Source of the DNA: Tetrapyrgos nigripes
Taxonomy: Eukaryota; Basidiomycota; Agaricomycetes; Agaricales; Campanellaceae
Length of the DNA stretch: 64,000 bases
NCBI GenBank assembly: GCA_013368315.1
Contig: JAACJM010000005.1
Location: 496,001 to 560,000 of the forward strand
Reading direction: 5' to 3'
Positions 1 through 11,703 of this stretch are shown here, one piece after another. The stretch's first letter is position 1; each line of letters starts with the position of its first letter. The notes beneath the pieces are model-generated. The model searched no databases. It worked only from the letters and a program-made list of their open reading frames with translations, and had not been told where the DNA came from. The position numbers and the translations under genes are program-made.

Positions 1-1
1 T

Positions 2-2879
2 GATCAGCTGTACCATGATATGCATACCAGCCAGTGGTGGTGGTCTACCCAGGTAAGCAGCTGTCATGGGGGCACGGTGGTGTAGTGGCCCACCGTCCCC
101 GTTCAACACGTGGCAGTTGCAGTTCAACATCTCACTGGTTCAATCCTTGCTGGATCCCCCAACCCCCGCGAGATAACATAATAGACACTCCAGGTTCTAC
201 CACTGCCGATTGCCGCGCCCACTGTCCCTGTGACCACCTTCTTTCGGGTTTATCCCATGCCTACCTTCCCTGTCCTAGGCACTCTCATCACTGCCGCAGC
301 AGCCAATCACACCGGCACCCAGTATATTCATATCCAGTAGGACCACATGGTCGGAAGGTCTCTGCCTAATGGGGTTGGGTCCCCCATTCGGCCCGGGTGT
401 GGTGCCCCGAGATGGAATTTGTACGGAGCCCAGTGGCATGGATAATCACTGCATTGTGATGCCAGTGCCAGTATCAGTCTGGACTTTGCATGGGAGTGCT
501 GATGATAGGTTGGAAGGGTGTGCAATATTTGAAGAAGGCTCCCGGATAAGACGGCCCGAGCATGAACAAGGAATCTTACTATAGTATATAATTAGTTTCA
601 TAGGTAGATTACTAGACTCTACCATTCACGCTGTATACACAGACTCTCCTGCATTGGTAGAACTACGAACAAGATGGACCACGTACAGACACATGCCAGA
701 CTAGTCCCTACCATATGCCTTAGCACAATGGGGAATAAACAAGGAGGAGAAAGAAAAAAAAAAAAAAAAAAAAGCAGCTGTCATGACTAGCATTTATTCT
801 GGTCTGGTTCTGAAATGTTGCATCCTATTTTTAGGAAAAACTTGATCAAACTGCGGGTCCTGGTCGTACTATCATTCCCCTCATCATTTCTTCTGACAAA
901 ACACAAGTCACCGTTTTCCGAAACAAGACCAGGTATCCCGTGTACCTTTCCCTTGGTAACATACCCAAAGAAATCCGCCGAAAGCCTTCGAAGCGCGCTT
1001 ATGTGCTTCTCGGCTATCTTCCATCTACCCGCCTAGAACACATCCAGTCTCCAGCTTCTCATCGTCACTGTGTTGCCAACCTGTTCCATGCTTGCATGAA
1101 GCATATTGTGCAGCCCTTAGTAGATGCTGGTGCCTCAGGAATTGTTATGACTAGTGGTGATGGGGTTGACCGATTGGGTCATCCTATCTTCACAGTCTAC
1201 ATCAGTGACTACCTTGAACAAATTCTCGTAACATGCGGAATAACTGGGTTCTGTCCTCGATGTACCATTCCTCGGCAACAAGTTGGAGAGAACACCGAAC
1301 CACATCCACTCTGCAGTCTGGGGGCAGTTCAAGAAGTTTTGAAGAAGGTGGATGAGGGTGCCTCTGTCTTCATTAGAGCATGCCTGTCTTCGAGCCTTTT
1401 TGGGCCGACCTTCCCTATTCAAATGTCTTCCTCTCTATCACTCCTGACATACTTCACCAACTCTACCAGGGCGTGCTCAAGCATCTGAAGGGCTGGGTCA
1501 TCAGTGCCTATGGTGCTCATGAGATAGATGCCCGTTGCCGTCGACTCCCTCCTAATCACAATGTTCATATTTTTCGTCAAGGGTATCTCCTCCCAAGAAC
1601 ATGACCAAATTGCCTGTTTTTTACTCGGTATCATCGCAGATGCTCCCCTTCCAGGTGGAATGTCTAATGCTTGTCTTCATCGCTGTCTTCGTGGCCTTGT
1701 CGACTTCCTTTTCCTCGCCCAGTACCCCGTTCACTCTGACAAAACACTCTCACTCATGGAAAATGCTCTTCAGCAATTTCATGAGAACAAGTCTATCTTT
1801 TGTGACCTCGACATCAGGTCTGACTTCTGCATTCCGAAAATCCACTTCCTAAACCATTATGTCGAAACCGTCCGTATGATGGGTACATTTGACAACTTCA
1901 ACACAGAGTACACCGAACACCTCCACATTGACTACACCAAAGATGCATATAGGGCAACTAATAAGAAGGATGAATATCCCCAAATGACGGCATGGTTAGA
2001 GCTGAAGGAGAAGGTGATGTCTCATGAGGCTCACGTTGAGTGGAGGTTGAGTGGAATGCAACCTGTGTTGCGGTTGCATTGGGTCTCCCCTGGCTTTAAC
2101 ACGACATGCATCCTTCACATGACCAAGCACCCCTCTGTTCGCTCTGTGGGTATTATGGACCTCATCACTCACTATGGAGCCACCTTTTTTGCGGATGCTC
2201 TGTCACGCTTTTTGGTCGAGCTGGCAAACCCCACTCTTTCCGGTCGTCGACTGCAAGACAAAGTCAACTATCATTTTCTTCCTATTGACACTGTTTCAGT
2301 CTTTCACCGCATCAAGTATCTACAACATGACTGCTTCATGGACACCTTGACCACAGCAGACTCCATACATGCCCAACCCTTTCGTCATGACAAACGCAAT
2401 CATATTGTCCCAGGGCATTTTGATACCGCTCTCATTTGTGTTAGATAATGTTTCCCAAGATGGGTTTCTCAGGGTTTATAGTCTCAGCCATGACTAACTG
2501 CAATTTGACAGACCTGCGTGTTGGTCAGGTGCACATTATATTCTCCATCAAAGACAAGGACATATCAGCTGTCTTTGAAGGTGTCCCAGAGAGTGAGCGT
2601 CCAAGCCATTTGGCCTATGTCGAATGGTTTACACCCTTTGCACGCCGGGACAAAAACCATGGGTATTACAAGGTTTCACGTTGCAATGTAGATGGAGGGC
2701 ATTTGGCGAGTGTTGTGGATATTCGGCATGTGATACGTAGTGTTCATATGATACCTGCATTCGGACAAGTTATGGCTCGTGAATGGACCAGTACTATGGT
2801 TTTAGAGAAGTATTCTCATTTCTTTGTGAATACTGATAGCGACCAACATATTTACCAGTTATTCACTAGCATGGCATAG
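2..2879 (+). pseudogene. Plavaka-type (CACTA-like) DNA transposase, decayed and 5'-truncated by the window edge
   Basis: The translation resembles Plavaka transposases of Agaricomycetes, which cut and paste DNA elements in the nucleus. Recognisable blocks are SSDKTQVTVF and GNIPKEIRRKPS near 890-990, FEPFWADLPY near 1390, TPDILHQLYQG near 1445, and QEHDQIACFLLG near 1600. Exon 1 (2-52) ends in a phase-0 donor at 53 and joins exon 2 at 835 in frame. A second intron, 2438-2511, also joins in phase to the last exon (2512-2879). The frame shifts near 1380 and again near 1580, each at a small apparent deletion inside a conserved block, so the copy cannot make a full transposase. The start lies outside the window. 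The element identification is from family resemblance; the frameshifts are seen directly. Confidence 0.8.
69..771 (+). mobile_element. SINE-like retroposon inserted in the Plavaka transposase intron
   Basis: A ~700-bp insertion is flanked by the 14-bp direct repeat AAGCAGCTGTCATG at 55-68 and 772-785 and ends in about 20 A residues (754-773). Long target-site duplications plus a 3' poly(A) tract are the signature of LINE-mobilised retroposition. Its head has a perfect pol III A-box match (TGGTGTAGTGG, 78-88) and a near B-box (GGTTCAATCCT, 137-147). The GGGGC start with GGATCCCCC near 152 gives a tRNA-like shape. No coding content was recognised in the body. It lies two bases inside the 5' splice site of the host intron and leaves both splice sites intact. 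A processed pseudogene is an alternative for the body. Confidence 0.7.
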
Positions 2880-3226
2880 ATGACCTTCTACTTTAGATCT
2901 GTTTATTGGTTGGTGTACTTATTTTACTCACAAGTCTCGTCAAAAGGCAATAACAAGGCCTTTGCGAGAATTTGACTGTATCCTGAAAAGTAACACCAGT
3001 ATCAGCGCTGGGGATGCTGCAACCATTTCTGATATTTTAAACTACAGTCAGACAACTACTAATGCTCTGAAAATAGTATTTGAGGTACCCAGACACTATC
3101 TTGCAGATACAAGATTCTCGGAGTTGGCTGAGGAGTTGGCTGGGGAGGAGTGTGACCAAAATAGGAAGGAATTTCTCACTACTTTTCTATCACCTTCCAT
3201 CACTCCTCGACAACTTCAATGTTACA

Positions 3227-4108
3227 ATGTCTCCCCCTTGGCCTCTCAAGCGATCATCTATTACACCCGACGGCCCGTCTAAACGTCTGAAATCACTTTC
3301 CAGGTGACGTCTTGGCAGCAACTCCAAACCAGCAGGTCTCTGACGCATGTCCAGATCTGTCAGACACCAAGTCCAGTGAGGCTGGAAACAAAAAGCAAAG
3401 CTGCTGAGTGCATCCTACTTGCCCTCTTATTGTCTTGAATCATATTCATGTTTTTCTCTTCTAGAGCTTGCAATGCGGAAGACTCAAGCGACCATGACCA
3501 AGGCTCTAGTACTGAGCCAGAGATGCCGGAGAGAAAAATGACGACTCGGATACGATCGAAGGCTGTGAACAGGTGTGTGAATGCCCACTCTATGTCAAAT
3601 GGCACTGCTGATACTATAACTTCAGAGTGCATTCTGACCATGTCGTATCAAACACCCTCAAACCGATGCTGAAGGAGTATGAAAACCTACAGGAGCATAT
3701 AGAAATGGACAAGACCTTGTGGGATTCACCTGAAAAGATTTTGGACGACATTAGGAACCTCTTGCATGACTCCGGTCATAGTGCGTGCCCGAGTTGTTCA
3801 CTAATGGCAGTTTTCTAATTTTTTTTTCTTGATGTGTTTATTCAGGATCTACCTCTGATGCAATTAATCAGTCAGTAGTCAAAGCGCAAATACGAGTATA
3901 CATACTACAGCAGCATCTCAAAACAGCATCTACAGCTCGAAAATCGACCGAGGAGAAGCTAGCAGCTGTGGAAAGGTCTCGTAGGCTTCTGGAGAGGGAG
4001 AATTACGATCTCAAGGTGCAGCTGCATGACCTTCGAGAGCGCATTCGGGATCTTGCTGGGGACTTGGTGAAAGCAACTGATTCTCGTCTATGGACTGATG
4101 TACTATAG
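3227..4108 (+). CDS. small coiled-coil protein, 200 aa, four exons
   Basis: Exons 3227-3303, 3465-3572, 3626-3780 and 3846-4108 join in frame through three GT-AG introns (161, 53 and 65 nt) to give 200 residues with no stop. Each of the three junctions falls in an AGA arginine codon. The N-terminus (MSPPWPLKRSS) is basic and disordered. Roughly residues 65-190 are rich in Glu, Lys, Arg and Leu with heptad-like spacing (for example EEKLAAVERSRRLLEREN), indicating a coiled coil. No enzymatic motif is visible and I do not recognise the family. It begins about 350 bp after the Plavaka transposase on the same strand and may be the element's accessory gene or a neighbouring host gene. Its intactness beside a broken transposase is notable. 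The splice model is by eye. Confidence 0.55.
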
Positions 4109-5970
4109 TGGAGCAGACTATGCTATAAGTACTTGTTTTTTTATTACCACTGAGCTTACTACTAGTAGTATCCAGAAATCGTACAGCGTTATGTACAATT
4201 TTGCATAATCAAAGCCAACTCGAAGCCGTCGCAACCAGTGATTTATCTACATTTACGCGACTTGGTACGATTATGATAAATTTAGGCTAAAATTGCAATC
4301 GAGGTTTTTCCTGATGATTTCTGCATGAGGTCATTTGTTTCCATCATGTTCCATTGGCTTCTTCACTGTTGCCACCAAGACTCTATGCTCTATTTGGGAC
4401 TCATCGAGCTGCAGCTGCAACACCCCTATTCCTTGCTCTAACTGTTGGAACATTGCAAACCTCTCCAGAGTCTGGGGAGATGACCTTTTTTGAGACCTTA
4501 GTAGGATAATAGATATAATCAGTCTGAACCAACGACATCATGATTCCCAACACAGTGGTTTTTCCCATCTTTTGTCTTCACCCCGCCACTGGGCACCAGC
4601 ACGTTAACGGTTTTTCTCCTCTTGCTAGCCCAGCTCTTACTAGAAACTTGTAACCTGATCCTGACATGCACACTCCTTCAATCTTGGTTGTGACAGTATA
4701 TAATGCAGAAGCTTCAAGATGAAGGTTGGATGACAGGAAAGATGATGATTGCTATGCTTTCCTTCAGCATGCCTTTGCACTGACTGGCGCTTGCGTTGTC
4801 TCTTTCGCAGGCAAACATTGATGTCAAATCAATATGAAGGTTCCTCAGAAGCTCGACAAACCGTTTTCCATCTGTCTGAGTCACTCTTGCTGGCTACACG
4901 GTTCATGCAGCTGCCTAGCATGTGCATGGAATATACTTGGAGAGATTCAGGTGAGTTAGCATGTTTTGTGGCCAGCGTATCATTGTAACTGACTCGTACT
5001 TCAGTTCATTGTTCTCCCATTTTAGCTCTTATGAGAAAGGTGTCCAATTGGTGCGGTATAGGCACCTGACTGCCTTTTGATCAAAGGGGAAGGACAGAAA
5101 CACATCCAGCAGTAACAACAAAGGCATCCTGAATCATGGTGAGTGTTTAGGCTTACTGGAAGTTGAAATGACCTATTCTCAACTAATTTCCAGCATAGAA
5201 ACCTATTGTTTGGTTTGGAGTTTTTGAGGTATGTATGGTGTTTACTTCTCCTCTTCTTCCATTAACTCACCCTTGTTTGCATGTCCCTTTTGTCTGATGA
5301 TCAATCATACAGATCCAATACAGATTGGCACTGTCCTGACAAATCAACTGCTAGTATCTGAGTCACTATGCTACTTTTGAATTTTGAGGCTCTGCCGCCC
5401 TGTTCTGTCATCTGTTTTTACCATTCATTGCTGTCTGTACATCAACTTGCCCATTCATCGTGTTTATAATATTACTGGCTCCATCTTTCAATCTTTTATT
5501 AAAGCAGGAAGGGAGCAAGGGTTGGAGAGCAACAGTGGACGCTAGATGGAGACGTTGAGTTGCAGGAGAGCAGCAGCAAAACTCAACATTAATGTGTTAA
5601 ACATCTTTCAATAATGCTAAATTGGAAGTAAAAAATGCTTCATCTCCTCATATACTGTAAAGTATTTTCAATGACATCCCATGTAGTAGTATCATCTCAA
5701 CTTAAACAATCCTTTCATACATTCTGAATCTGACAGTGAGAAATCTGCTGCCCAGCTGATTAACTACATAGGTGACATTACTAGGAGAGTACTTATACCT
5801 GCTGTATACTTGGCTCAATGACTGAAGTTCAAAATATGCGTGATGAGTTGTGGCAGATTATCAGTATTCACTAGCCTGGGGGCCGATTGAGCTGAGTGGT
5901 TGGATTCCAGGCTAAGTATTCAGTATAGAAAACATTTCTTACTGGCTTTGAATACTAGAAGAATTTGATG
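4109..5970. other. non-coding stretch, probable transposon remainder
   Basis: No convincing gene was found. Bases about 4330-4450 resemble 12410-12540 (shared GCATGAGGTCAT and the following CCATTG and CCTTGCTC blocks). In both places a conserved hairpin motif follows downstream (5971 and 13160). The two stretches may therefore be copies of the same element's non-coding part. The short open frame at 4749-4988 has no recognisable content. Confidence 0.35.
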
Positions 5971-6005
5971 GAGTCGGGGATGGCGCACCACTGTGCGCCG
6001 CTAAG
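5971..6005 (+). repeat. conserved hairpin motif, copy 1
   Basis: GAGTCGGGGA is followed by a perfect 7-bp stem GGCGCAC/GTGCGCC with a 4-nt loop and then GCTAAG. The same layout recurs at 13160-13194. It may be the terminus of a DNA element; the family is unknown. Confidence 0.5.
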
Positions 6006-6040
6006 ATGGCCACTCTGCCCGCCTAACGGATAAATGTGGT

Positions 6041-6104
6041 GGAGTTCTAAAACGAACTGCAGACTCCAGAGCATACCACGACCTGCAGTTCTTTTTAGAA
6101 CTCC
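6041..6104. repeat. inverted repeat, 22-bp arms
   Basis: Arms 6041-6062 and 6083-6104 are inverted copies with one mismatch in 22 and a 20-nt loop. It lies just downstream of the hairpin motif at 5971 and probably belongs to the same element. Confidence 0.6.
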
Positions 6105-6632
6105 GCTGGATTTTCTTGCTACCATTTAGGTAGTGCCAATAAAAAACCAGCTGTTTGCAAGCTGCTGACAAATTCCTGCCACATTCACGCCGTTGGCTCC
6201 TAAAGCCTCACCGCCTTCTCGCCATGACAGGGTTTTCTGCGGCGGATCGCTGGGTCTTGGGGGCTATTCCGCTTTTTTTTGGCAACATGTTTCCCAATCA
6301 AAAGGCTGATTGCAGAGACTATAAGCTAACTTCAGTCTCACTGTTAAGCGAGAGCCATGTCAAACAGTAATCCAGTGCTTCCCACCCAGTCAGCTGGGAC
6401 ATACAGGTGATATGCATGTGAGTATCTGTGGTTAGCCTTTGTTGACACGCTCCCCTCCTAAATGCCCTCCTGATTCAATGACTGGTGGTCTTTGTTGACA
6501 GTACGGAACATACAAAATGTCATACATGATACAAAACATTTGGATCACCATACGTTTCTTATGAAACATTTTAGGATCAAGTCATCATATAAGACGCTGA
6601 GCCCATGTGATCTTGCAGCATTACCTCCATGT

Positions 6633-7083
6633 TGTCAAATAACCACCCAAGTCACACAGTTTGAGGACAGATACAAAGAGATTGATTGAGAGATAGAGAT
6701 AGAAAAAGAGAAACAAGTAGGCTGAATATACTCTACACTGCATAGTACTAATACGGAGCAGAGATGAAGTGAACAAACTAAAGGACTAACTAGAATGTCT
6801 AGTGGTTTATATAGAAGAGCAATGAATAAGTGATAGGAAAAAGATAGGAGAAATAGGAGAAACGTAGGAGAAAGTGAAGAAATGTAGGGTAAAGATAGGA
6901 TTGATGGAATGGAAGATTGATTGACAGTTATTATAGAGTTTGACAGGTTTTATAAGGTTTGAAGTCAGTAATATAAGGTTTAAAAGGTTTATTGAGGAAA
7001 TGCAATAGACAAATGTTCAGAAAATGGGTTCAATAATGTAGTAGAAGAGGAAGGAGGGCAAAGAACTGTAGCAGTTCATGACA
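6633..7083 (-). mobile_element. solo LTR of a Ty3/gypsy family
   Basis: A 451-bp repeat runs from TGTCAAAT to GTTCATGACA and is flanked by the 5-bp duplication CATGT at 6628-6632 and 7084-7088. It matches, in opposite orientation, the solo LTR at 19418-19853 and the LTRs of the gypsy element at 25941-32494. No internal region is present, which is the usual product of LTR-LTR recombination. Confidence 0.88.
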
Positions 7084-7212
7084 CATGTCCTCCCTCGTTC
7101 TTTCAAGCAATGTTCAGTGAGTTCTCAGCTATGGTTATGATCCTATGTTATCAGCATCTATGATCTCTTCTGGGTTTGGTACAGAGCTAGGCCAACCCCT
7201 AGCTGCTGTGAT

Positions 7213-7844
7213 GTGAGCACCTTTGACACTTTATCATGCCACTATGTAGCTCAATGCCTCTCACCACTGTGCTGCTGTTCAGTCTCCCCTTATTGCCTTC
7301 TGGATGTCTCTGTTGTCTTTGGTAGAGACCTTACAGATGCTATATTACAAGCCAATCTCCCTGCTCTTGTACTTGTTCCATCCCCTCAGCTAGTCTTGAT
7401 GCCTCCTGTATATGCATTCTCACCTGGTGAGTACTGCAATCAGTTCTTTAATGGGTTACTCTCACTGTTATGCTAGTTCCTGCATACCATCACCCTTTAG
7501 TTCTGGGCAATCAGTCATCCCATATTCCACACTTGAATGCTCAGGCTTCACCTGCCTTCATGGGCTCCAGCTCTGTGGTGTCTTTCCCTCCATCTCAAGG
7601 AGGTATTGCAGCCTTTTCCAGCTATCATGCTGAGTCTACTTCTTATGTTGAAACTGTGTCTACTTCTGGTACTCATCGTGGTGCTCCTCATTCCCTTCCT
7701 GCATACGATTCCTCACCTTGTGCTTGTGATAGTGATACTCAACCCTCAACTTCTCCTTCACCTCAGCAGCCCCTCAATATACCCCTCCCAAGCTTCTTGT
7801 TTCTAATCCACCTGTCTTCAGAGTACATGAGCGTTCACATATAA
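7213..7844 (+). CDS. possible Ser/Pro-rich protein, two exons
   Basis: Two open segments join in phase across a canonical 50-nt intron, 7427-7476 (GTGAGT to GCTAG), which extends the open frame to about 190 codons. The second exon is rich in Ser, Pro and His without charged clusters, suggesting a disordered segment. The 7213 position is a GTG, so the true start, if this is a gene, must lie elsewhere or on another exon. No domain or homolog is recognised. The in-phase splice is the only support. It lies directly downstream of a solo LTR and could be a remnant. Confidence 0.27.
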
Positions 7845-9628
7845 CCAGTATCAGTGCATCACCTTTTCTAACTGACATTGAAGTTATACGTAGAGTTGAT
7901 GTGACGCATGTTTAGATGAGGTGGAAATGCAAGATGATTGTATCGTATAATTGGATTGTTCTACACTAGGTATAAATCTGTACGAAATCGATGGATCATG
8001 GTGCTATATTGTAGTGCACAGTCTGTGGTTCGTTCCTGTTACAAGTGTTCTAAGCTGAGCTGGATTGCAAGTGGTCTACCGGCGTGTGGTAGCGGGCTCT
8101 GCCACCCCACAGGGGCCGGCGCTTCACCAGTTATATTGATAAGCGGAGCACAGGCATCCAGGGTGTCTGGGGACGAGACATCAGCTTTTCAGCAAATCAC
8201 TCACGGGCACTTGCAGCCGCTTGCACAAGCCCCTGCAAGCCGTGAGAGTCCATGAGTCGGTGAGTCAGTGAGCTGAGTCCGTTTTTCCGTGAGTTCGCAT
8301 GACACACGGGCTGTGCGCGTCTTCAAGCTACTGCAAGTTGTGATTAAAGCAAGTGTTATTCATGATGTATTCTTCTCTAGCCAAACTTTAATATACAATG
8401 AGTATTCTGATTTATAAAAGGGACATTTTTTTGTGGAAAAAAGGCTACAGTGCAGGGCATCAGTATATGCAAACTTTCAGGTGAGCGGGAAAGCGCCTGA
8501 AAGTTCGGAAAGTTCGTGAGTAAAAATGTCCGTTTGCTGATGGACTAGGCCTTTTAAATCAACGCCGCTGCAACGGCTGTCGACTGATCAAACTGTGATG
8601 CCGCTGAGCTCTGAGCTTGAATTCCGGCCAAACGGCAGATGTCACCGGTAGCAAAAGTATTCCGAACCGGAGGACGATTTTAGCATAGCCACACAGCAAA
8701 TGGCGGGTTTGTAAGAACGAGTCCCTTAAAAGGGCCTCGTAACACATACGGGTGTACAAATATGTCAATGCGGGCCACTTTCAGGTACGAGTCCTCATCT
8801 CATTGCACAAAATGCAATTGACTCTGAAGAGGTAGATACGGGTCATGGACTGGGCACTGGGCACTGGTTTGCTCGATGAAAGCTTGACGGAAAATTTGCG
8901 GTTGATTTGCGGAGAAGGTGCTTGGTGCCGAGTCGGCCGAGCTGACAGAATAAGATGGGATACGAAAAATGCGGCCATTTGAGCTCACTGTATAAACAGG
9001 ACTCGTCAATTGTAACATACTTAAGTTTGATTCTCAATCAACTGTATGTAGTCTTCTCTCTCTATCTTGGCAATTTTGCACTTAGAGCACCATTTCCTCG
9101 AATGATGGATTGTATGTTTCAGCGTTTGATCTCTAGACACTAGCGCCTAGACCTGCACTTCACGAAGACTGGAATCATTCAAGGAACGACTGCGGGATCT
9201 TCAGAGATACCCCAGTGGCATGCAGTGCAAGTTAGAGCCGAAGTGATCTACTCAGCTGCGAGTAAACTGGAAGAAAGCAACAGTTTCGTGCTGAAGAAGA
9301 CCGTCACCGAGAGCTCAAGCTTGGTTTAAACAGGGATAGAATCAATGTCCCTAATTGGGGATCTCAAAACACTGATGTCGGTAGATATGCAGTCCGTAGC
9401 GCGAGCCGTTCCCGTAGATGTGGCACTGCTTGCACAGGAACACTGCGCCACCCCGACGGCTCCTGAAGAACCCCCTTGGCGTGTATCTATCTATCTAGCT
9501 GTTTAGCATGAAAATAGACTCACGACGGATGCGGCAGAGGCGGGGCAAGAATACAGGATGGATGCAGCCCGAGTCTTTGCAACCGCCACAACCGCACATA
9601 TCCAAAAGAAAAAGAACAGCCAGCCACG
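7845..9628. other. non-coding, no gene recognised
   Basis: This stretch has only short scattered frames without recognisable motifs. It contains a GC-rich imperfect inverted repeat at 8200-8246 (CTCACGGGCACTTGCAG against CTGCAAGCCGTGAG). A short TATC run lies near 9484-9495. Confidence 0.5.
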
Positions 9629-9637
9629 TATAAAAAG
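9629..9637 (+). promoter_or_regulatory. TATA box of the FAD oxidase gene
   Basis: TATAAAAAG lies 59 bp upstream of the ATG at 9688 and leaves room for a short 5' leader. The position suits a fungal core promoter. Confidence 0.55.
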
Positions 9638-9687
9638 GCAACTACATAGTACAAATGTAACAGCTCCAAAGCCGCCTTCAAGTCCTG

Positions 9688-11703
9688 ATGTTGCTCAAGG
9701 CTCTGTTGTTAGCTTCCCTTGCATCGTTGACGGTTGGTAGAGATTGTCGGATCCTACCCACCGACCCGTCGTGGCCAACCAAACGTGAATGGGATGCTTT
9801 CAACAAATCCATCGATGGTCGTCTCGTCAAGACCGTACCTCTGGGGAGCCCATGCCACGATCCTACTTTCAACCAGGAGCAATGCGATACCATTCGAGAC
9901 AATTGGCACATTCCTGAGTTCCAGTTCGTTCTATTCCATTTACGAGTCTCTTTACATCTTACTCACCTATGATCCGTAGTGAGCCCAGCTCATCCTCCAT
10001 GATGGATCCCATCTTTCTCAACAAGAGCTGTGATCCTTTCGATCCTAGGGATACTCCTTGTCGAATCGGAGCGTACGTTCAGTACGCTGTGAATGTCTCA
10101 GCCCCTGATCACGTCATCAAAGCTATTCACTTTGTGAAGCAACACAACATCAGGTTCGTTGTCAGGAATACGGGACATGAGTGAGTGCTTTATCCTTTCT
10201 AATCAAACAATTAACAACTGACATCTTTCTGAAGCTATATGGGAAGGTCAACAGGCACTGGGGCATTGGCGGTCTGGATGCATCATCTTCAAGATATTGA
10301 CTGGATCAAGACGTTCAGATCAGCGAAATATACGGGTTCAGCACTCAAAGTACAAGCAGGTGTCACAGGCTTCAATCTACTCACGGAAGCTCACAATCGA
10401 GGCGTCGTTGCCGTCGCTGGCGAATGTCCTGTATGTACTATTTTATTCATTTGGCGAGGCTAGCTACTCACGCGACGATCTCTGTAGTCAGTCGGATACG
10501 TTGGTGGATTCATTCAAGGAGGAGGTTACGGCGGTCTGAGTTCAGTCTATGGTATGGCAGCGGACCAGACATTGGAATTCGAAGTCATCACCACGCAAGG
10601 TCAATTTGTCCGTGCATCGCCTAAAGAAAATCAAGATCTCTATTGGGCCCTGAGCGGTGGTGTACGCTTAATCCGTTTATCAATTGTTCGTCTACTAATG
10701 CTACCACGCAGGGTGGTGGGACATACGGTATTGTATGGTCCGTAACAGTCAAAGCTCATCGAGACCTACCTGTTACCATCGCCTCTTTGAATTTTACTTC
10801 CGATGGTATCAGTCAGGATCTCTACTGGCAAGCCATCGACGCCTATCAAGCCATCACGCCTAACCTCACAGACACCAAATTATGGGCCTTCACAGGCTAT
10901 TCAAGCTCGTCGTTCTCCCTTTATCCAGTGTACGGTATCAACAAAACTGTCACGGAAGTGACGGCTTCGCTCCGCCCACTGCTTAATACTCTGGATAGCA
11001 TGGGAATCAATTATACTACCGGAGCGGATACGTACGATACATACCTGGATGCCTATAACAGTGGAACAATTTTCAAGAGTTTAACGGTTGGAAATGCCCT
11101 CTTTGACACTCGACTGCTTCCAAGGTCGCTTTGGGATAGTAGCGAGAAACTGGCAAGCCTCCAGAAGATTATCCGTGGGCTAGTCGATCAGAACCGCCTT
11201 GTATTCGACTTCACACAAAGTGCTACACTAGAGGTGGCTGGACATCCTCAGAATGCTGTTCATCCGGCCTGGAGAAATTCCGTCAAGTATTTTACGATGG
11301 GGCTGTAAGTGATTAAATTGGTTCTTACTAGGTGTTCCGAACTGATCATCCTCTACAGACCACTGACCGATGGAGAATCCTTTGTACAGTCAATGAAAGA
11401 ACAGAACCAGATAGCTACGGATATATCGCCTTTGAAACAGCTCACTCCCGGCTCAGGATCGTACCTGAATGAAGTTTGTCTGTTAACTAGACTCCGCTCT
11501 TACAGTACATCTGACTCTTTACTTCTAAGGCTGCCCTCAATGATCCTGATTTTAAGGCGGATTTCTATGGACCTAACTACGACAGGTTACTGCAGATCAA
11601 AGACAAATGGGACCCAGATCAGATTCTCTACGGCTCGATAGCTGTTGGTGGAGACCGTTGGCGCGAAACTGACGGAGGAAGACTTTGTAAAGTGAGACGA
11701 TAA
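9688..11703 (+). CDS. secreted FAD-linked oxidoreductase, berberine-bridge-enzyme-like
   Basis: Seven exons (9688-9923, 9980-10180, 10235-10430, 10488-10661, 10712-11304, 11359-11473, 11530-11703) join in frame to 562 aa, a normal length for this family. The N-terminus MLLKALLLASLASLTVG is a signal peptide, so the enzyme is probably secreted. NTGHDY (His about 145) and GECPSVG (Cys about 210) match the two covalent flavin attachment sites of bicovalent BBE-like oxidases. GGFIQGGG and the Gly run near 268-272 fit the PCMH-type FAD-binding domain. The C-terminus has the BBE domain signature NYDRLLQIKDKWDP. Family members oxidise sugars, alcohols or alkaloid-like substrates with O2; the substrate here cannot be told. 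A TATA box lies upstream, and a convergent P450 2.5 kb away suggests a tailoring pair. All six introns have GT-AG ends and no break was seen. Confidence 0.9.

Noticed and set aside
69..155. A real tRNA gene at the head of the retroposon
   Set aside because: The A-box to B-box distance (59 bp) is too long, the B-box is imperfect, and no clean anticodon arm can be drawn.
34..584. Frames of 111 and 71 codons in the first 600 bases
   Set aside because: They lie within the retroposon, start at non-ATG codons in part, and match nothing recognisable.
5971..6005. Helitron 3' end (hairpin followed by CTRR)
   Set aside because: The hairpin directly abuts GCTAAG and the next base does not fit the A|T insertion rule; no 5' TC terminus or Rep/helicase gene was found.
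8559..9037. Four overlapping minus-strand frames of 64-72 codons
   Set aside because: They overlap in different frames, start at non-ATG codons in part, and show no motifs.
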